Part shown: positions 49,100 through 58,588 of the stretch, piece after piece | Layout of the letters: each line of letters begins with the position of its first letter | Numbering within the stretch: position 1 is the stretch's first letter | From: Wolbachia endosymbiont of Oedothorax gibbosus | Lineage (GTDB): Bacteria; Pseudomonadota; Alphaproteobacteria; Rickettsiales; Anaplasmataceae | Assembly (NCBI RefSeq): GCF_936270435.1 | Contig: NZ_OW370567.1 | Span: 1,127,973 to 1,191,972, forward strand | DNA: 64,000 nucleotides | Reading direction: 5' to 3' | Position numbers and translations under genes: made by a program | Notes under the pieces: generated by a model | What the model was told of the DNA's origin: nothing | The model's database searches: none | The model's input: the letters and a program-made list of their open reading frames with translations, nothing else

Positions 49100-50380
49100 T
49101 CAGAAATCTTTAAGCTCAGTAATATCCTCTCTCTTTGGACTAGTTGAAATTAGATGAATTGGTACACCTATTAATTTTTCTAACCTGTCTATATATTTTA
49201 TTAAATTGATAGGTAATGCTTCAATCGACCTTTTCCCTTGAGTGTTTTCTTTCCAGCCAGGAAACTCTTCATATATTGGCTCTAATTCCTCTTGCATTGA
49301 ATGCAATGCGGGTAAATAATCATACATTTTTCCGCTATACTTGTAACCAGTGCATATTTTAATTGTATCAAAAGAATCAAGCACATCTAATTTGGTTAAT
49401 ACAATGCTTGAAACTCCAGAAAGTTGTGCAGCCTGGCGCACTAAAACTGCGTCAAACCATCCGCAGCGCCTTCTTCTATTGCTCACTGTTCCAAATTCCT
49501 TGCCTATAGTAAATAAGCTATCCCCCACTTCGTTCTTTTGCTCAGTAGGGAATGGACCATTGCCCACTCTGGTTGTATAAGCTTTTGCCACACCAATAAT
49601 GTAAGCATTGGAGGCTAATCCTGAGCCTGTTATTGCTTGCGACGCTACAGTATTACTTGAAGTAACAAAAGGGTAAGTTCCGTGGTCAATATCTAAAAAT
49701 GTGCCTTGGGCGCCTTCAAATATTACTTTCTTACCTTCTTTCATAAAGTCATTTAATATCTTCCACACAGGTTTTTTATATGAAAGAATTTTTTCTGAAA
49801 TTTCTTGAATTTCCTTTAATATTTCTTCTTTTTTAACCACCTGGTAGTTAAGGCCTTTCCTGATAGCATTATGGTAATTCAAAAGAGTATCTACCCTTTT
49901 ATTGAGCTCATCTGCGTTTTCTAAGTCACAAAGGCGTATAGCTCTCCTTCCAACTTTATCTTCATAACATGGTCCTATCCCTTTGTTTGTTGTACCAATT
50001 TTGCGATTTCCGTTTAAGTCTTCAAATAGCTTTTCCTTATCCTTATGTACGCTAAGTATTAATGGACAGCTTTCAGATACCATCAAATTGTTATGGTTTA
50101 CGTCTACTCCTTTAATTTTCAATGACTCTATTTCTGAGATTAGAGCGTGTGGATCAAGAGCAACGCCATTTCCTATGATAGATATTTTGCCTGGCCTCAA
50201 AACAGCAGAGGGCAGTAAATTTAATTTATAAACCTCATCATCTATTACTATAGTGTGCCCTGCATTATTTCCTCCCTGAAATCTCACAACTGCATCTGCA
50301 TTCTCAGAAAGATAATCTACTATTTTACCCTTGCCTTCGTCACCCCATTGCAGACCAACAATTACAATGTTATTCATCAT
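49100..50380 (-). CDS. purA: Adenylosuccinate synthetase
   Basis: Joins IMP and aspartate with GTP to make adenylosuccinate, the first committed step to AMP. The 426 residues show the N-terminal GLQWGDEGKGKIVDYLS loop, NNAGHTIVIDDEVYKLNLLPS, the GIGPCYEDK motif, and TTRVGNGPFPTE. Full length. It is a single gene preceded by a 134-bp spacer from ccmC. Confidence 0.97.
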   Translation of the reverse strand: MMNNIVIVGLQWGDEGKGKIVDYLSENADAVVRFQGGNNAGHTIVIDDEVYKLNLLPSAVLRPGKISIIGNGVALDPHALISEIESLKIKGVDVNHNNLMVSESCPLILSVHKDKEKLFEDLNGNRKIGTTNKGIGPCYEDKVGRRAIRLCDLENADELNKRVDTLLNYHNAIRKGLNYQVVKKEEILKEIQEISEKILSYKKPVWKILNDFMKEGKKVIFEGAQGTFLDIDHGTYPFVTSSNTVASQAITGSGLASNAYIIGVAKAYTTRVGNGPFPTEQKNEVGDSLFTIGKEFGTVSNRRRRCGWFDAVLVRQAAQLSGVSSIVLTKLDVLDSFDTIKICTGYKYSGKMYDYLPALHSMQEELEPIYEEFPGWKENTQGKRSIEALPINLIKYIDRLEKLIGVPIHLISTSPKREDITELKDF

Positions 50381-50514
50381 TATTTTCTAAATTAATACAT
50401 AAATATTAATGCAATACGCTACAAATGGAAAGAGAAATTTAAAATCCTACATCTCTTAAAGTAAAGAGTGTTCAAGTCAGATTAAACATTTTTACTATAG
50501 AATTGCAAGACCAC

Positions 50515-51279
50515 CTAATATCGCACACTAATTTCTCTCTTTATCTTATATAAATTAATTAAGTAAAGCGAATACAGTATCCACACTACTAAAAAAAATG
50601 TGGCACAAAACATAAACATTACAATGAGTGGCAACAGCAGGGAACTCTCTATTGCTACTCCACCTCTTCTTAGAATACTTGCAGGCTGGTGGAGAGTAGA
50701 CCATAAATTCACAGAAAATTTTACTACGGGAATATTTATAGCACTAAAAATGGCAAATACTGCTGCTGATTTTTCTGCTCTCGCTTCATTATCAAAAGCG
50801 CTCCACAATGAAAGGTATCCAACATATAGGAAAAATAAAATCAGCATTGAAGTAAGCCTTGCATCCCATACCCACCAAGTGCCCCAGGTTCCTTTTCCCC
50901 AGATGCTACCTGTGATTAAGCATATTGCAGAAAAGACTGTCCCTGCAGGAGCAGCAGCATGTGCCAAGATACTAGCAATGCTATTGTTCCACACCAATGA
51001 AATGAAACTGAGTGATGCAATAAGTCCATATATTCCAAGAGCAAGCCATGCAGAAGGCACATGAATGTACATAATTCGTACAATTTCTCCTTGTTTATAA
51101 TCTTCTGGGGAAAAGAATAACGCCAAAAACATTCCAATTAAAAAACATGCGAAACAAATAACCCCAAGCCAAGGTAGAGCTTTCTTAGAAAAAGAAGAGA
51201 AATTTGTAGGCTTTAATAAAAACATTCGTTTTGAGAATAATTGTGTTAAGAATTTACCAATTAGTTTGAGTTTTATCAA
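50515..51279 (-). CDS. ccmC: Heme exporter protein CcmC
   Basis: Inner membrane heme-handling protein of cytochrome c maturation System I. The 254 residues contain six hydrophobic segments and the periplasmic WWD motif WGKGTWGTWWVWDARLTS, with histidines in YIHVPSAW and LWSTLHQPASI. An internal ATG (MFLLKPTNF) would give a 236-residue protein closer to the family norm, so the start is uncertain. It complements ccmF at 24,485. Confidence 0.96.
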   Translation of the reverse strand: MIKLKLIGKFLTQLFSKRMFLLKPTNFSSFSKKALPWLGVICFACFLIGMFLALFFSPEDYKQGEIVRIMYIHVPSAWLALGIYGLIASLSFISLVWNNSIASILAHAAAPAGTVFSAICLITGSIWGKGTWGTWWVWDARLTSMLILFFLYVGYLSLWSAFDNEARAEKSAAVFAIFSAINIPVVKFSVNLWSTLHQPASILRRGGVAIESSLLLPLIVMFMFCATFFLVVWILYSLYLINLYKIKREISVRY

Positions 51280-51368
51280 CAGGATAGTTTTTCTATATTT
51301 ACGTAGGTCAACAAATTAGCATAATTTGAGTAGCTTGCTATTATTTTTAGTATAACACTATATAAAAC

Positions 51369-52199
51369 ATGACCCTTAAAAAGCTTAATTTACACTTAGT
51401 ATCAGATTCAAGTGGTGAAACTGTTATATCAGTTGCAAAATCAGCTCTGAAACACTTTCGCTCTATAGAAACGATCGAATATGTTTGGTCTTTTGTGAAA
51501 AAAGAGGAGCAGATTGACAAAATTCTGGAGGAAATTAATAGGAAAAGTGATGAGCATAACTTTGTTATATGCACTATTACTGATGATGAGCTAAGAAAAT
51601 ATCTAAAAGATAACTGTATAAAGTTGAAAATTCCCTATAGAGCAATATTATCACATATTATTAGAGAAATTTCGTCCTATCTTGAAATTGAAAAAGACGA
51701 AAAGCTTGACTTGCATACTGAGATAAACAACGGATATTTTCAGCGCATTGAGGCAATAAACTACACTATTAATCATGATGATGGGCAAAATATTCAAGAT
51801 ATTGATAAAGCAGATATAATTTTGGTTGGAGTTTCACGTACATCAAAATCTCCCACCAGTACGTATTTAGCTTACCGAGGCTATAAGGTTGCAAATATTC
51901 CTTTTGTTAGTGGGGTACCCTTTTATGTCGACTTAGCAAAATTAGAAAATAAACTGACGATAGGGGTAACAATAGACGTAAGTAGACTAATAGAAATACG
52001 CAAAAATAGACTTACTTCAATTAACAACGAAGATAATAATATATATGCTGATCCTGAAAAAGTAGAAGAGGAAATTAAAGAAGCAGAGGAACTATTTAAG
52101 CAGAATAACTGGCCAATCATTGATGTCACGCAAAAGTCGATCGAAGAAGTATCAGCAACAATTATACAATATTTTAATAAAATGTTATCAATTGACTAA
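51369..52199 (+). CDS. Pyruvate phosphate dikinase regulatory protein (kinase-pyrophosphorylase, DUF299)
   Basis: A 276-residue protein of the PPDK/PEP synthetase regulator family, which uses ADP to phosphorylate and phosphate to dephosphorylate the target dikinase. It begins [22 protein letters not shown] and has the P-loop [11 protein letters not shown] at 154-164 followed by [16 protein letters not shown]. Wolbachia use PPDK in carbon metabolism, so this gene suggests PPDK is regulated. It diverges from ccmC across an 89-bp spacer. Confidence 0.94.
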   Translation: MTLKKLNLHLVSDSSGETVISVAKSALKHFRSIETIEYVWSFVKKEEQIDKILEEINRKSDEHNFVICTITDDELRKYLKDNCIKLKIPYRAILSHIIREISSYLEIEKDEKLDLHTEINNGYFQRIEAINYTINHDDGQNIQDIDKADIILVGVSRTSKSPTSTYLAYRGYKVANIPFVSGVPFYVDLAKLENKLTIGVTIDVSRLIEIRKNRLTSINNEDNNIYADPEKVEEEIKEAEELFKQNNWPIIDVTQKSIEEVSATIIQYFNKMLSID

Positions 52200-52248
52200 C
52201 TCTTGATAAGTGATTATAATGTAAAGTAATTTAATTCTTACTATAGAT

Positions 52249-52377
52249 ATGAAAGTCAAAGGGTCGCTAAAATCTCATCGTAATAGAGATAAAAATTGTA
52301 AAGTTGTGAAAAGGGGTGGTAAGATTTACATTATAAATAAGGTAAAGCCAAGGTGTAAAGCGCGTCAAGGTTCTTAG
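52249..52377 (+). CDS. rpmJ: 50S ribosomal protein L36
   Basis: A 42-residue protein reading [20 protein letters not shown], then [22 protein letters not shown]. This is the zinc-free type of L36 common in alphaproteobacteria (KVxxSLKSxKxR start and NKxxxRxKARQG end). It follows the PPDK regulator after 49 bp and precedes the ftsB-like gene. It is absent from its usual place near secY-rpsM in the ribosomal cluster at 6-8 kb. Confidence 0.92.
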   Translation: MKVKGSLKSHRNRDKNCKVVKRGGKIYIINKVKPRCKARQGS

Positions 52378-52423
52378 CTTTTTGTTCACCTTTTCATGTT
52401 ATGTATTTCTTGTATGTGAAAGT

Positions 52424-52741
52424 ATGGTGCTTATATCTAAAAAGAAGCAAAAGTTACTGTGTTTAAGCGCAGCCTTACTCATTTCTTTTCTTACATTATA
52501 TTTCAGCATTAGCACAATTACAGGTAAACGTGGCTTATTGACGTTAATCGATTTAAAAAAAGAAATCGAGTACAATAAACTTTTGCTAAAGGATGTCTCT
52601 TCTGAAAAGGAAAAGTTGGACAACAAAGTATTTGGCTTGTATGAAAAAAGCTTAGATTTAGATCTGCTTGATGAGCAAGCAAAAAATGCTTTAGGTTATG
52701 TGAACCCTAATGAACTTATGGTTGTTCTTGACATGGAATAG
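52424..52741 (+). CDS. FtsB/DivIC-like septum formation initiator protein
   Basis: A bitopic membrane protein of about 106 residues from the ATG at 52,424. It has a short basic cytoplasmic start (VLISKKKQK), a membrane segment at about 10-30 (LLCLSAALLISFLTLYFSIS), then a leucine-zipper-like coiled coil (LKKEIEYNKLLLKDVSSEKEKLDNKV) and a small C-terminal region ending NALGYVNPNELMVV. This is the FtsB/DivIC architecture and alphaproteobacteria often keep such a gene upstream of pdhA; pdhA is not present here. A longer start at 52,382 (TTG) is unlikely. Confidence 0.78.
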   Translation: MVLISKKKQKLLCLSAALLISFLTLYFSISTITGKRGLLTLIDLKKEIEYNKLLLKDVSSEKEKLDNKVFGLYEKSLDLDLLDEQAKNALGYVNPNELMVVLDME

Positions 52742-52755
52742 CAGTAGAGATCTCC

Positions 52756-52815
52756 CTACGTCATACCGCCGCGGTATCTCGTTGTAGATTCCGCTAACAA
52801 GCAGCGGAATGACGG
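52756..52815. repeat. Palindromic repeat after ftsB-like gene
   Basis: Short nested palindromes (TACCGCCGCGGTA and ATTCCGCT...AGCGGAAT followed by GACGG) lie between the ftsB-like gene and an Rpn remnant. The second matches GATCCCGCTAACACGTAGCGGGATGACG at 61,650. They probably represent another sub-type of the dispersed palindromic elements. Confidence 0.65.
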
Positions 52816-52849
52816 GTTACCAAATTGTAGGTAAATCTAAGGTAACCGT

Positions 52850-53283
52850 TCACAGATTTCCACTTAATTCTTCAATCTCACTAATAGAAAGGCCAGTACA
52901 CTTGACAATAGTGTTGACATCAACATTATTAGCCAGCATTGCTTTTGCAACTTCAATTTCCCTTTCTTTTCTACCTTCCTCTTTAGCAAGATCAAGTCTG
53001 TATTCAAGAATGGCTTCTTCTTTGCGTAGATCCATTATTCTTTCTTCATAAGCTACTAAATCCTTTTCATTCCAGCTAAATCTGTCTAATTCATCGTAGG
53101 CTAACTTTATTATTGGTGCCTTTTCTGCAATTTTTTTTAGATCTTCATCTGTTGTTTCTTCAGCATATTTAAAGAAAAATAGCCAACGATCTACTATGCT
53201 TTCTAGCTGTTCTACTTTGCTTTTTGTAAATTTAGGTAACTCAATAAAGACAAATTGAAAATCTTTTAAGTAATGGCCGTTGG
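52850..53283 (-). pseudogene. Rpn/PDDEXK-family transposase-nuclease remnant (C-terminal)
   Basis: An open frame of about 144 codons without a start. It reads HYLKDFQFVFIELPKF, then KVEQLESIVDRWLFFFKYAEE and WNEKDLVAYEERIMDLRKEEA, and ends DVNTIVKCTGLSISEIEEL. This corresponds to the C-terminal half of Rpn family recombination-promoting nuclease (PD-(D/E)xK transposase) proteins, which are abundant in Rickettsiales. The catalytic N-terminal half is missing, replaced by unrecognised sequence to 53,476. The last 61 codons have their own ATG but are unlikely to be a gene. Confidence 0.75.
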
Positions 53284-53476
53284 TTCTCTAATTGCACATA
53301 AGTCAACAATAATTTTTACACAAATCAAAATAGCATATTTCCTCCATAATCTTTAATAATTTTACATAGATTAAGTAGCATGCTTCCATGGTTCTCTCCG
53401 CGGTCTGATATGACAACAAATTTGTCAAGCCGCATTATACTTGTTAGGCGGAAGTGGACGGCAACATGTTTTTAAC

Positions 53477-54619
53477 TGTAATAGTTTAGACTTGATCTGA
53501 CAGGCGTGAATTAACTGACAGAAGAATTGACAAAGTCAAAACCAAAATCAGCATCCTGTTTAATGCTATCAATATTTTTCTGATAAGCAATATGCATACT
53601 ATCAAAAAAGGTTTGCATAGGATAGCAATATTTACCTGAATGCGGTCTAGATCTATTGTAAGAATGCACCCAATGGTCTACATCTAACTGAAGTTCTGCC
53701 AAAGAGGTGTAAATTTTCTTTCTAAAGATAATATTGATCTTGCATAGTTCTGTGGAACCTTTCACATATGCCATTAGTCTGTGGAGAACGAGCTTTGGTT
53801 CGAGAATGATCAATATTTTCTACCCCCAAATACAGCTGGTAAGCGTGATTTTCCGGTCTGCCACAATACTCTGTACCACGATCCGTCAAAACGCGTAGTA
53901 ATGATACTTTCTGTTCATCAAAAAACGGTATTACCCTATCATTAAGAAGATCTGCACCTGTGATAGCAGTCCTTTCTGTGTAAAGCTTAGCAAAAGCAAC
54001 TCTAGAATAGGTATCAACAAAGGTTTGCTGGTAAATTCTTCCAATACCTTTGATATTACCCACATAATAACTGTCTTGGCTACCCAAGTATCCTGGATGC
54101 TCTGTTTCAATTTCTCCATGGGCCTCTTTTTCTTCCTTAGCCTTCTCTAGAGCTGTTATCTGCTCTTCTGTTAAAATGCTGAGCTACTTTTGCTTCTAAT
54201 GCCTTTAACCTCTTTTTGAAATTTTCAAGATTGTTTCTTTGCCACACTGATCTTATTCCACTTGCAGAGATGAGAATTCCTCTCTTCGTTTGCTGCTCTT
54301 TCTTGTCCATATGCTGGAAATTCTATTGCTATTTCAATTACTGCTTTTTCTATATCCTCCGATACTCTATTTGCATATAATGGCTTGCTTTTCGCTCTTC
54401 TCCTCCTGTTTCATACAGTTCTTTGAAGCGGTAAAATGTATCCCTTGAATATCCCATTACCTTACACGCCTGTGATACATTTCCTAATTGCTTTGCAAGT
54501 TCTAGCAATCCCAACTTTGGTTTTAGTATTTTTTCTTGTGTTGCCTGACACTCCTTTAAAATTTGTTCATATTTTTATCTTACTTTGTTTGCCTGTCAGA
54601 TCAAGTCTAAACTATTACA
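53477..54619 (-). mobile_element. IS481-family insertion sequence, decayed
   Basis: Both ends carry a long inverted repeat (TGTAATAGTTTAGACTTGAT followed by CTGACAGGC) at 53,477 and, complemented, ending at 54,619. The element is about 1,143 bp and holds one frameshifted transposase. A fragment of a second copy lies at 58,589-58,740. No target duplication was found. Confidence 0.85.
53511..54590 (-). pseudogene. IS481-like transposase, multiple frameshifts
   Basis: The readable part has an rve integrase core: FVDTYSRVAFAKLYTER, LLRVLTDRGTEYCGRPENHAY, RTKARSPQTNGICERFHRTMQ, then VDHWVHSYNRSRPHSGKYC in a different frame. At least two frame changes occur, near 54,090 and 53,760. The region 54,120-54,590 contains degraded N-terminal helix-turn-helix coding sequence. 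It is not expected to be active. Confidence 0.82.
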
Positions 54620-54767
54620 CATTATTACACCAATTTTCATAAACAAATAAGATACGTTGCTTAAGGCTGCAGCTATAAATAGTAAGTTCTAGTTTGGTTA
54701 GCGGTATCTGTTCAGCAGAGTGGCAAAATAAGGTAGACGAGAAAAGACAACTATAGGAACAAATGGG

Positions 54768-54893
54768 TGTCATGCCAGTGCGTGACACTGGCATCCAGTT
54801 CTTTCGCGCAGTTCCATCGAAAACGTTGTAAAGCGCTTTCGTGTTTACCAACTTAGTGCCCAATCTGGATCCCAGACTGGGATGACAAGAAAG
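54768..54893. repeat. Palindromic repeat pair
   Basis: Contains TGTCATGCCAGTGCGTGACACTGGCATCC (mirrored arms around GCGTG) and GGATCCCAGACTGGGATGACA. The spacing and orientation resemble the 27,521-27,640 block. Interval 54,620-54,929 has no supported gene; a 101-codon frame there simply translates these repeats. Confidence 0.7.
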
Positions 54894-54929
54894 GGAGCAC
54901 TGGAATTTTTGTTTCAGCATTAGCCATGC

Positions 54930-55190
54930 ATCTGAACAGACAATGGCATCAACTTAAGGAAAAATATCAGTAATTGTGTGTAAAGTTTCTCTATAAAACT
55001 TTTACCATTAAATTACCCAAAAGCTGCAATAAACAGCACTTTTGTTTCTATTTTATTTCAACAAAGAAGTCTAAAATGCGTCCTTTTTAGGTGAAACATG
55101 CAAATAACAGCGATAAAGTGCTAAACGCCATCATGTCTTTAGGAGAGTTTGATAATGAAGGCTCTTAAGTTGACGTCATTGCCTGAACAG
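54930..55190. mobile_element. MITE-like internally deleted IS4 element
   Basis: A 261-bp copy whose left 160 bp and right about 70 bp match the two ends of the IS4 element at 56,179-58,458, without any transposase sequence. Terminal repeats are CTGAACAGACAATGGC and the complement of GCCTGAACAG, with CAACTTAAG further in. It sits directly at the 3' end of the ankyrin gene (stop at 55,200). Confidence 0.82.
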
Positions 55191-55199
55191 ATACAAAGC

Positions 55200-56078
55200 T
55201 TATACTTTTTGCTTAATTGGAGATGCTATCTCTACACTTTTTGCTCCATCTAGGGTACTACTTGGTTTTTCTGCAGTAATTTTTTGAGTACTACCATCTA
55301 CCTTATTCTCAATATCTGCTCTATATGATCTTAATACTTCAATAGCTTTTTTGTTTTCACTATTCAGCGCAATATCTAAAGCATCCATTCCATCATTATT
55401 TTTGTGGTTGATAAAATTCTTTAACTCAAAGATTTTTATATATTGCTCAATGATGAATTCTACCACTTTTCCAGGGCAATTATTAGCGGCAGGAAAGAGT
55501 ACTGTATTGTTATTATTGTCTTTTTTTGTTATGTCTGCTTTGAGCTCGTTTATTAAATACCTGATAACTTCTACTCTGCTATCATTTTCTGCTTCAGTGC
55601 ATTGCCGGATAGCTAAAAATAGAGCTGTTCGCCCATTGTTATCTATATCTTCAATATCTTGCCCTTTATCAATTAAGGCTTGTATTATATTTTTATTACC
55701 ATACAAAGCAGCAAAGTGAAGAGGAGTGTATCCTTCGGTGCTTTCTCTTTCATTAATCAATGCACCATGGCTAGCTAGTAATTCTATAAATTCTGGCGTA
55801 TCTGCAAACACTGCAAAATGCATTGGTGTTAAACCATCTTTACTATTGATTTTTGTTTTTGCATTAACGTTTGCTCCATTTTTTATCAGCAATTTCGCTA
55901 TTTCTAATTGTTTACGTCCAATGGCAATATGCAGTGGTGTACGATTGCGCTCACCATTATTATTGACGTTTACGCCATACTTTATTAGTAGCTCTGCAGC
56001 TTCGATATTACCTTCCTGAATTGCAACATATAAGGAAGCATATCCATCTTTTGTTTCCTTTGTCATACGAAATTGCAA
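55200..56078 (-). CDS. Ankyrin-repeat protein
   Basis: A 292-residue protein made of about six ankyrin repeats (residues about 10-240; for example RTPLHIAIGRKQLEIAKLLIKNGANVNAK and GYTPLHFAALYGNKNIIQALIDKG). A short tail follows (ENKVDGSTQKITAEKPSS). There is no signal peptide or membrane segment, so it would be cytoplasmic or secreted by a Sec-independent route. It is bracketed by the MITE (left, 10 bp away) and the full IS4 element (right, 100 bp away) in the same orientation, so it could have been carried here. It is intact, unlike the ankyrin gene at 33-36 kb. Confidence 0.9.
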   Translation of the reverse strand: MQFRMTKETKDGYASLYVAIQEGNIEAAELLIKYGVNVNNNGERNRTPLHIAIGRKQLEIAKLLIKNGANVNAKTKINSKDGLTPMHFAVFADTPEFIELLASHGALINERESTEGYTPLHFAALYGNKNIIQALIDKGQDIEDIDNNGRTALFLAIRQCTEAENDSRVEVIRYLINELKADITKKDNNNNTVLFPAANNCPGKVVEFIIEQYIKIFELKNFINHKNNDGMDALDIALNSENKKAIEVLRSYRADIENKVDGSTQKITAEKPSSTLDGAKSVEIASPIKQKV

Positions 56079-56344
56079 ACATATTAGTTCATATATTATT
56101 AAGAACTATTATTAAGTTTTTATTAATATAATATTAATAATAATTAAGATTTTAATCACAATTAGAGAAATTTAGTATCCGTTCAGGCAATGGCGTCAAC
56201 TTAAGGAAAAATATCGGTGATAGTGTATAAAAATTCTCTCTAAAATTTTTACCATTAAATTACCCAAAAGCTGCAATAAATAGCACTTTTGTTGCTGTTT
56301 TATTTCAACAAAGAAGTCTAAAATGTGTCCTTTTTAGGTAAAAC

Positions 56345-57480
56345 ATGCAAAAAGGAAAAAATTTTATTCTACAAATTAAAAATATAATATACTCGAAAGC
56401 TTTTCAGAGAATCCATTGTGTTGGAAAGAACAGTTTCACGCGAACAAGAAAACTCCCTTTTACGACAGTATTTTCTATGATTTTAAAGTTAGTTAAAAAA
56501 AGTTTGGGAATAGAATGTGAACTTATGGAGCCATTGACATGTACCCTCAAAGCAAGCTTTTTCTAAAGCAAGGTATAAATACAGGTTTTAAAGAATTTAA
56601 GCATCCAAACAGCCTATCAAGATGAATCTGAGCTGGAGAGGCTATAGACTTATTGCAGCAGATGGTTCTGGTATGAGATTACCCAGCTCTGAGGAAATTG
56701 TATCCGAGTTTGGCCGCTTTAAACCAAATGGAACAACAGGCACAATGCCACCATTGGCAAGAGTTTCTTTGTTTGTTGATTTATGTACTTCACTGATTTG
56801 CAGTGCTCGCCTTGCGGCTTGGGAACAAACGTTGGCGGAAGAGCAATTACCCGAAGTTATCACTCAAATGCGTTCATTAAATCAAAAGAAATTATTATTT
56901 ATCTATGATCGTGGTTATCCTTCAGTAAAATTCATTCAGCAGCATGATGATTTGGAAGTAGATTTTATTTTTCGCTTGCAAAAAAGAAATTATAGCAAGC
57001 TATGGGAACGAATTGCATCTGGCGAATCAGATTTTGATTTTATATTAGAAAATGAAAAGCTAAAAAATAAAATGAAAGGACAGAAAGTAAGAGCTGACAT
57101 TAGCTAACGGAGAAACAGAGGTATTAGTTACTTCACTTTTTGATCGAGAAAAATTTACTTTGGAAGATATCAGTAAAGCTTATGTATTAAGGTGGCACAT
57201 AGAAGAGTGCTACAAACGACTCAAAGTAGGAGCAGAGTTAGAGAATTTTTCTGGGGTAAATTTAGAGGCTGTATTACAAGAATTTTGGGCAAACTTGGTC
57301 ATGTGCAATATATTATCGCTTCATATGTGTGATGCACAAGGGCCTTGGAACCCAGATCAAATTGCCGAGTACCGTTTAAATTTTTCAGTTTTATTTGGTG
57401 TGATGAGACAGAAACTTTATCAAGTGCTCGTTGCGCCAAAAGATTTTCAAGCCCTTTTTAAGTATACGCGCCAAAGTTAA
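56345..57480 (+). pseudogene. IS4-family transposase, degraded
   Basis: Three frames cover one transposase: a short N-terminal part, a middle part (RLIAADGSGMRLPSSEEI with the first aspartate, LLFIYDRGYPSVKFIQ with the second) and a C-terminal part (AYVLRWHIEECYKRLKVGAELENFSG with the YREK-like glutamate region). Frame breaks lie near 56,570-56,620 and 57,095-57,110. Not expected to be active, but ends could be mobilised in trans. Confidence 0.82.
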
Positions 57481-57571
57481 GATCCGACCGGGAAGATTGT
57501 ATAGCCGCAATAAAGTAGATAAGCCCAAACGCCATCATGTCTTTAGGAGAGTTTGCTAATGTATGCTCTTA

Positions 57572-58432
57572 GAACCTGTTAAGGATCTCGAAAATATGAG
57601 GTAAAGTAGGCATAGTTAAGAAAGAGGTATATCTATGCAAAAAAGCTATCCAAGCGATATAAGTCAAGAACAATTTGAAAAAATCAGACCAATACTGGAG
57701 AGTAGCAGAAAGAAAACAAAACCAAGGAAACTTGATTTGTATGATGTATTTTGTGCAGTGCTATATATCCTAAAAAGCGCCTGCCAGTGGAGAATGCTGC
57801 CAAAAGATTTTCCAAGGTGGGAGAACGTGTATTACTATTTTCAAATGTGGAATAAAAAGAATGGAGCAGAACCAAGCTTGCTGGAAGTAGTCTTAAAAAA
57901 AATTAGTTGGAGAGGTTCGTATCAGCAATGGTCGGAAAGAGAAAACCAGTTTCTGTATAATTGATGCACAAAGTGTTAAAAACACAGATACTGCTGAAAA
58001 AAAGGGCTATGATGCAGGTAAAAAGATTTCAGGCATAAAGCGTCATATTGCAGTTGATACGCAAGGCTTGCCACATGCAATTCATATAACAACGGCAGAA
58101 GTAACTGATCGTAGCAGTGCTGTGGAAATGGTGGAAAAGGCTGAAGAAAACCTCTCTGAAGTTAAAAATATACTGGTTGATGCTGGCTATACAGGAGAAA
58201 ATTTTGCAACTCAAATAAAAGCTACTATTGGTGCAACTGTTGAGGTAATAAAGCGAAGTGAATTACACTCTTTCGTTGTATTGCCAAAGAGATGGGTTGT
58301 TGAGCGTTCTTTTGCTTGGTTGGAAAAATGTAGGCGTTTGTGGAAAAATTGCGAGCGGAAACTCAACACTAGCTTACAGATGGTTGTTCTCTCCTTCATT
58401 TCTCTCTTATTACGAAGATTTTAAACAGGTTC
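57572..58432 (+). mobile_element. ISWpi1-like IS5-family element, copy 2
   Basis: An 861-bp element with ends GAACCTGTT and AACAGGTTC flanked by TTA at 57,569-57,571 and 58,433-58,435. It is inserted in the right end of the IS4 element. The sequence differs from copy 1 at many positions, so the two are not recent sisters. Confidence 0.9.
57635..58424 (+). CDS. IS5-family transposase (ISWpi1-like), two-frame
   Basis: The first frame (MQKSYPSDISQEQFEKI to WSEREN) is followed in the +1 frame by TSFCIIDAQSVKNTDTAEKKGYDAGKK, VDAGYTGENFATQIKATIGATVEV and PKRWVVERSFAWLEKCRRL. Catalytic DDE residues are present. The same frame relation exists in copy 1, favouring programmed frameshifting over decay. 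Confidence 0.84.
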
Positions 58433-58547
58433 TTAAGTTGACGCCATTGTCTGTTCAGGGGAGTGGCTAATGTGCAAATATTGAAGCAAAGTGCGTGACA
58501 CACAGCTGTACGAACATTTGTTTGCAAAGGTAATTTGCACAACAAAT

Positions 58548-58576
58548 GGTGTCATTCCAGTCTGGAATCCAGATAC
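58548..58576. repeat. Short palindromic repeat
   Basis: GTCATTCCAG followed by TCTGGAATCC forms a compact version of the dispersed palindrome, lacking most of the central loop. It lies between the IS4 right end and the IS481 fragment. Confidence 0.6.
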
Positions 58577-58588
58577 GATTTCATCATA

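Larger units (their letters stand above)
56179..58458 (+). mobile_element. IS4-family element with nested ISWpi1-like insertion
   Basis: The left end CCGTTCAGGCAATGGCGTCA starts at 56,179 and the matching right end (TTAAGTTGACGCCATTGTCT, then GTTCAGG) ends near 58,458. The right end is split by an ISWpi1-like element at 57,572-58,432, because the sequence ATGCTCTTAAGTTGACG is intact in the MITE (55,160) and at 62,200. The carried transposase is degraded. Without the nested element the IS would be about 1.4 kb. Confidence 0.82.

Noticed and set aside
52809..53051. 80-codon plus-strand open frame opposite the Rpn remnant
   Set aside because: It is antisense to a recognisable protein remnant and has no homologous look.
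54615..54920. 101-codon minus-strand open frame
   Set aside because: It overlaps the IS481 end and simply translates palindromic repeats; no start context or family resemblance.
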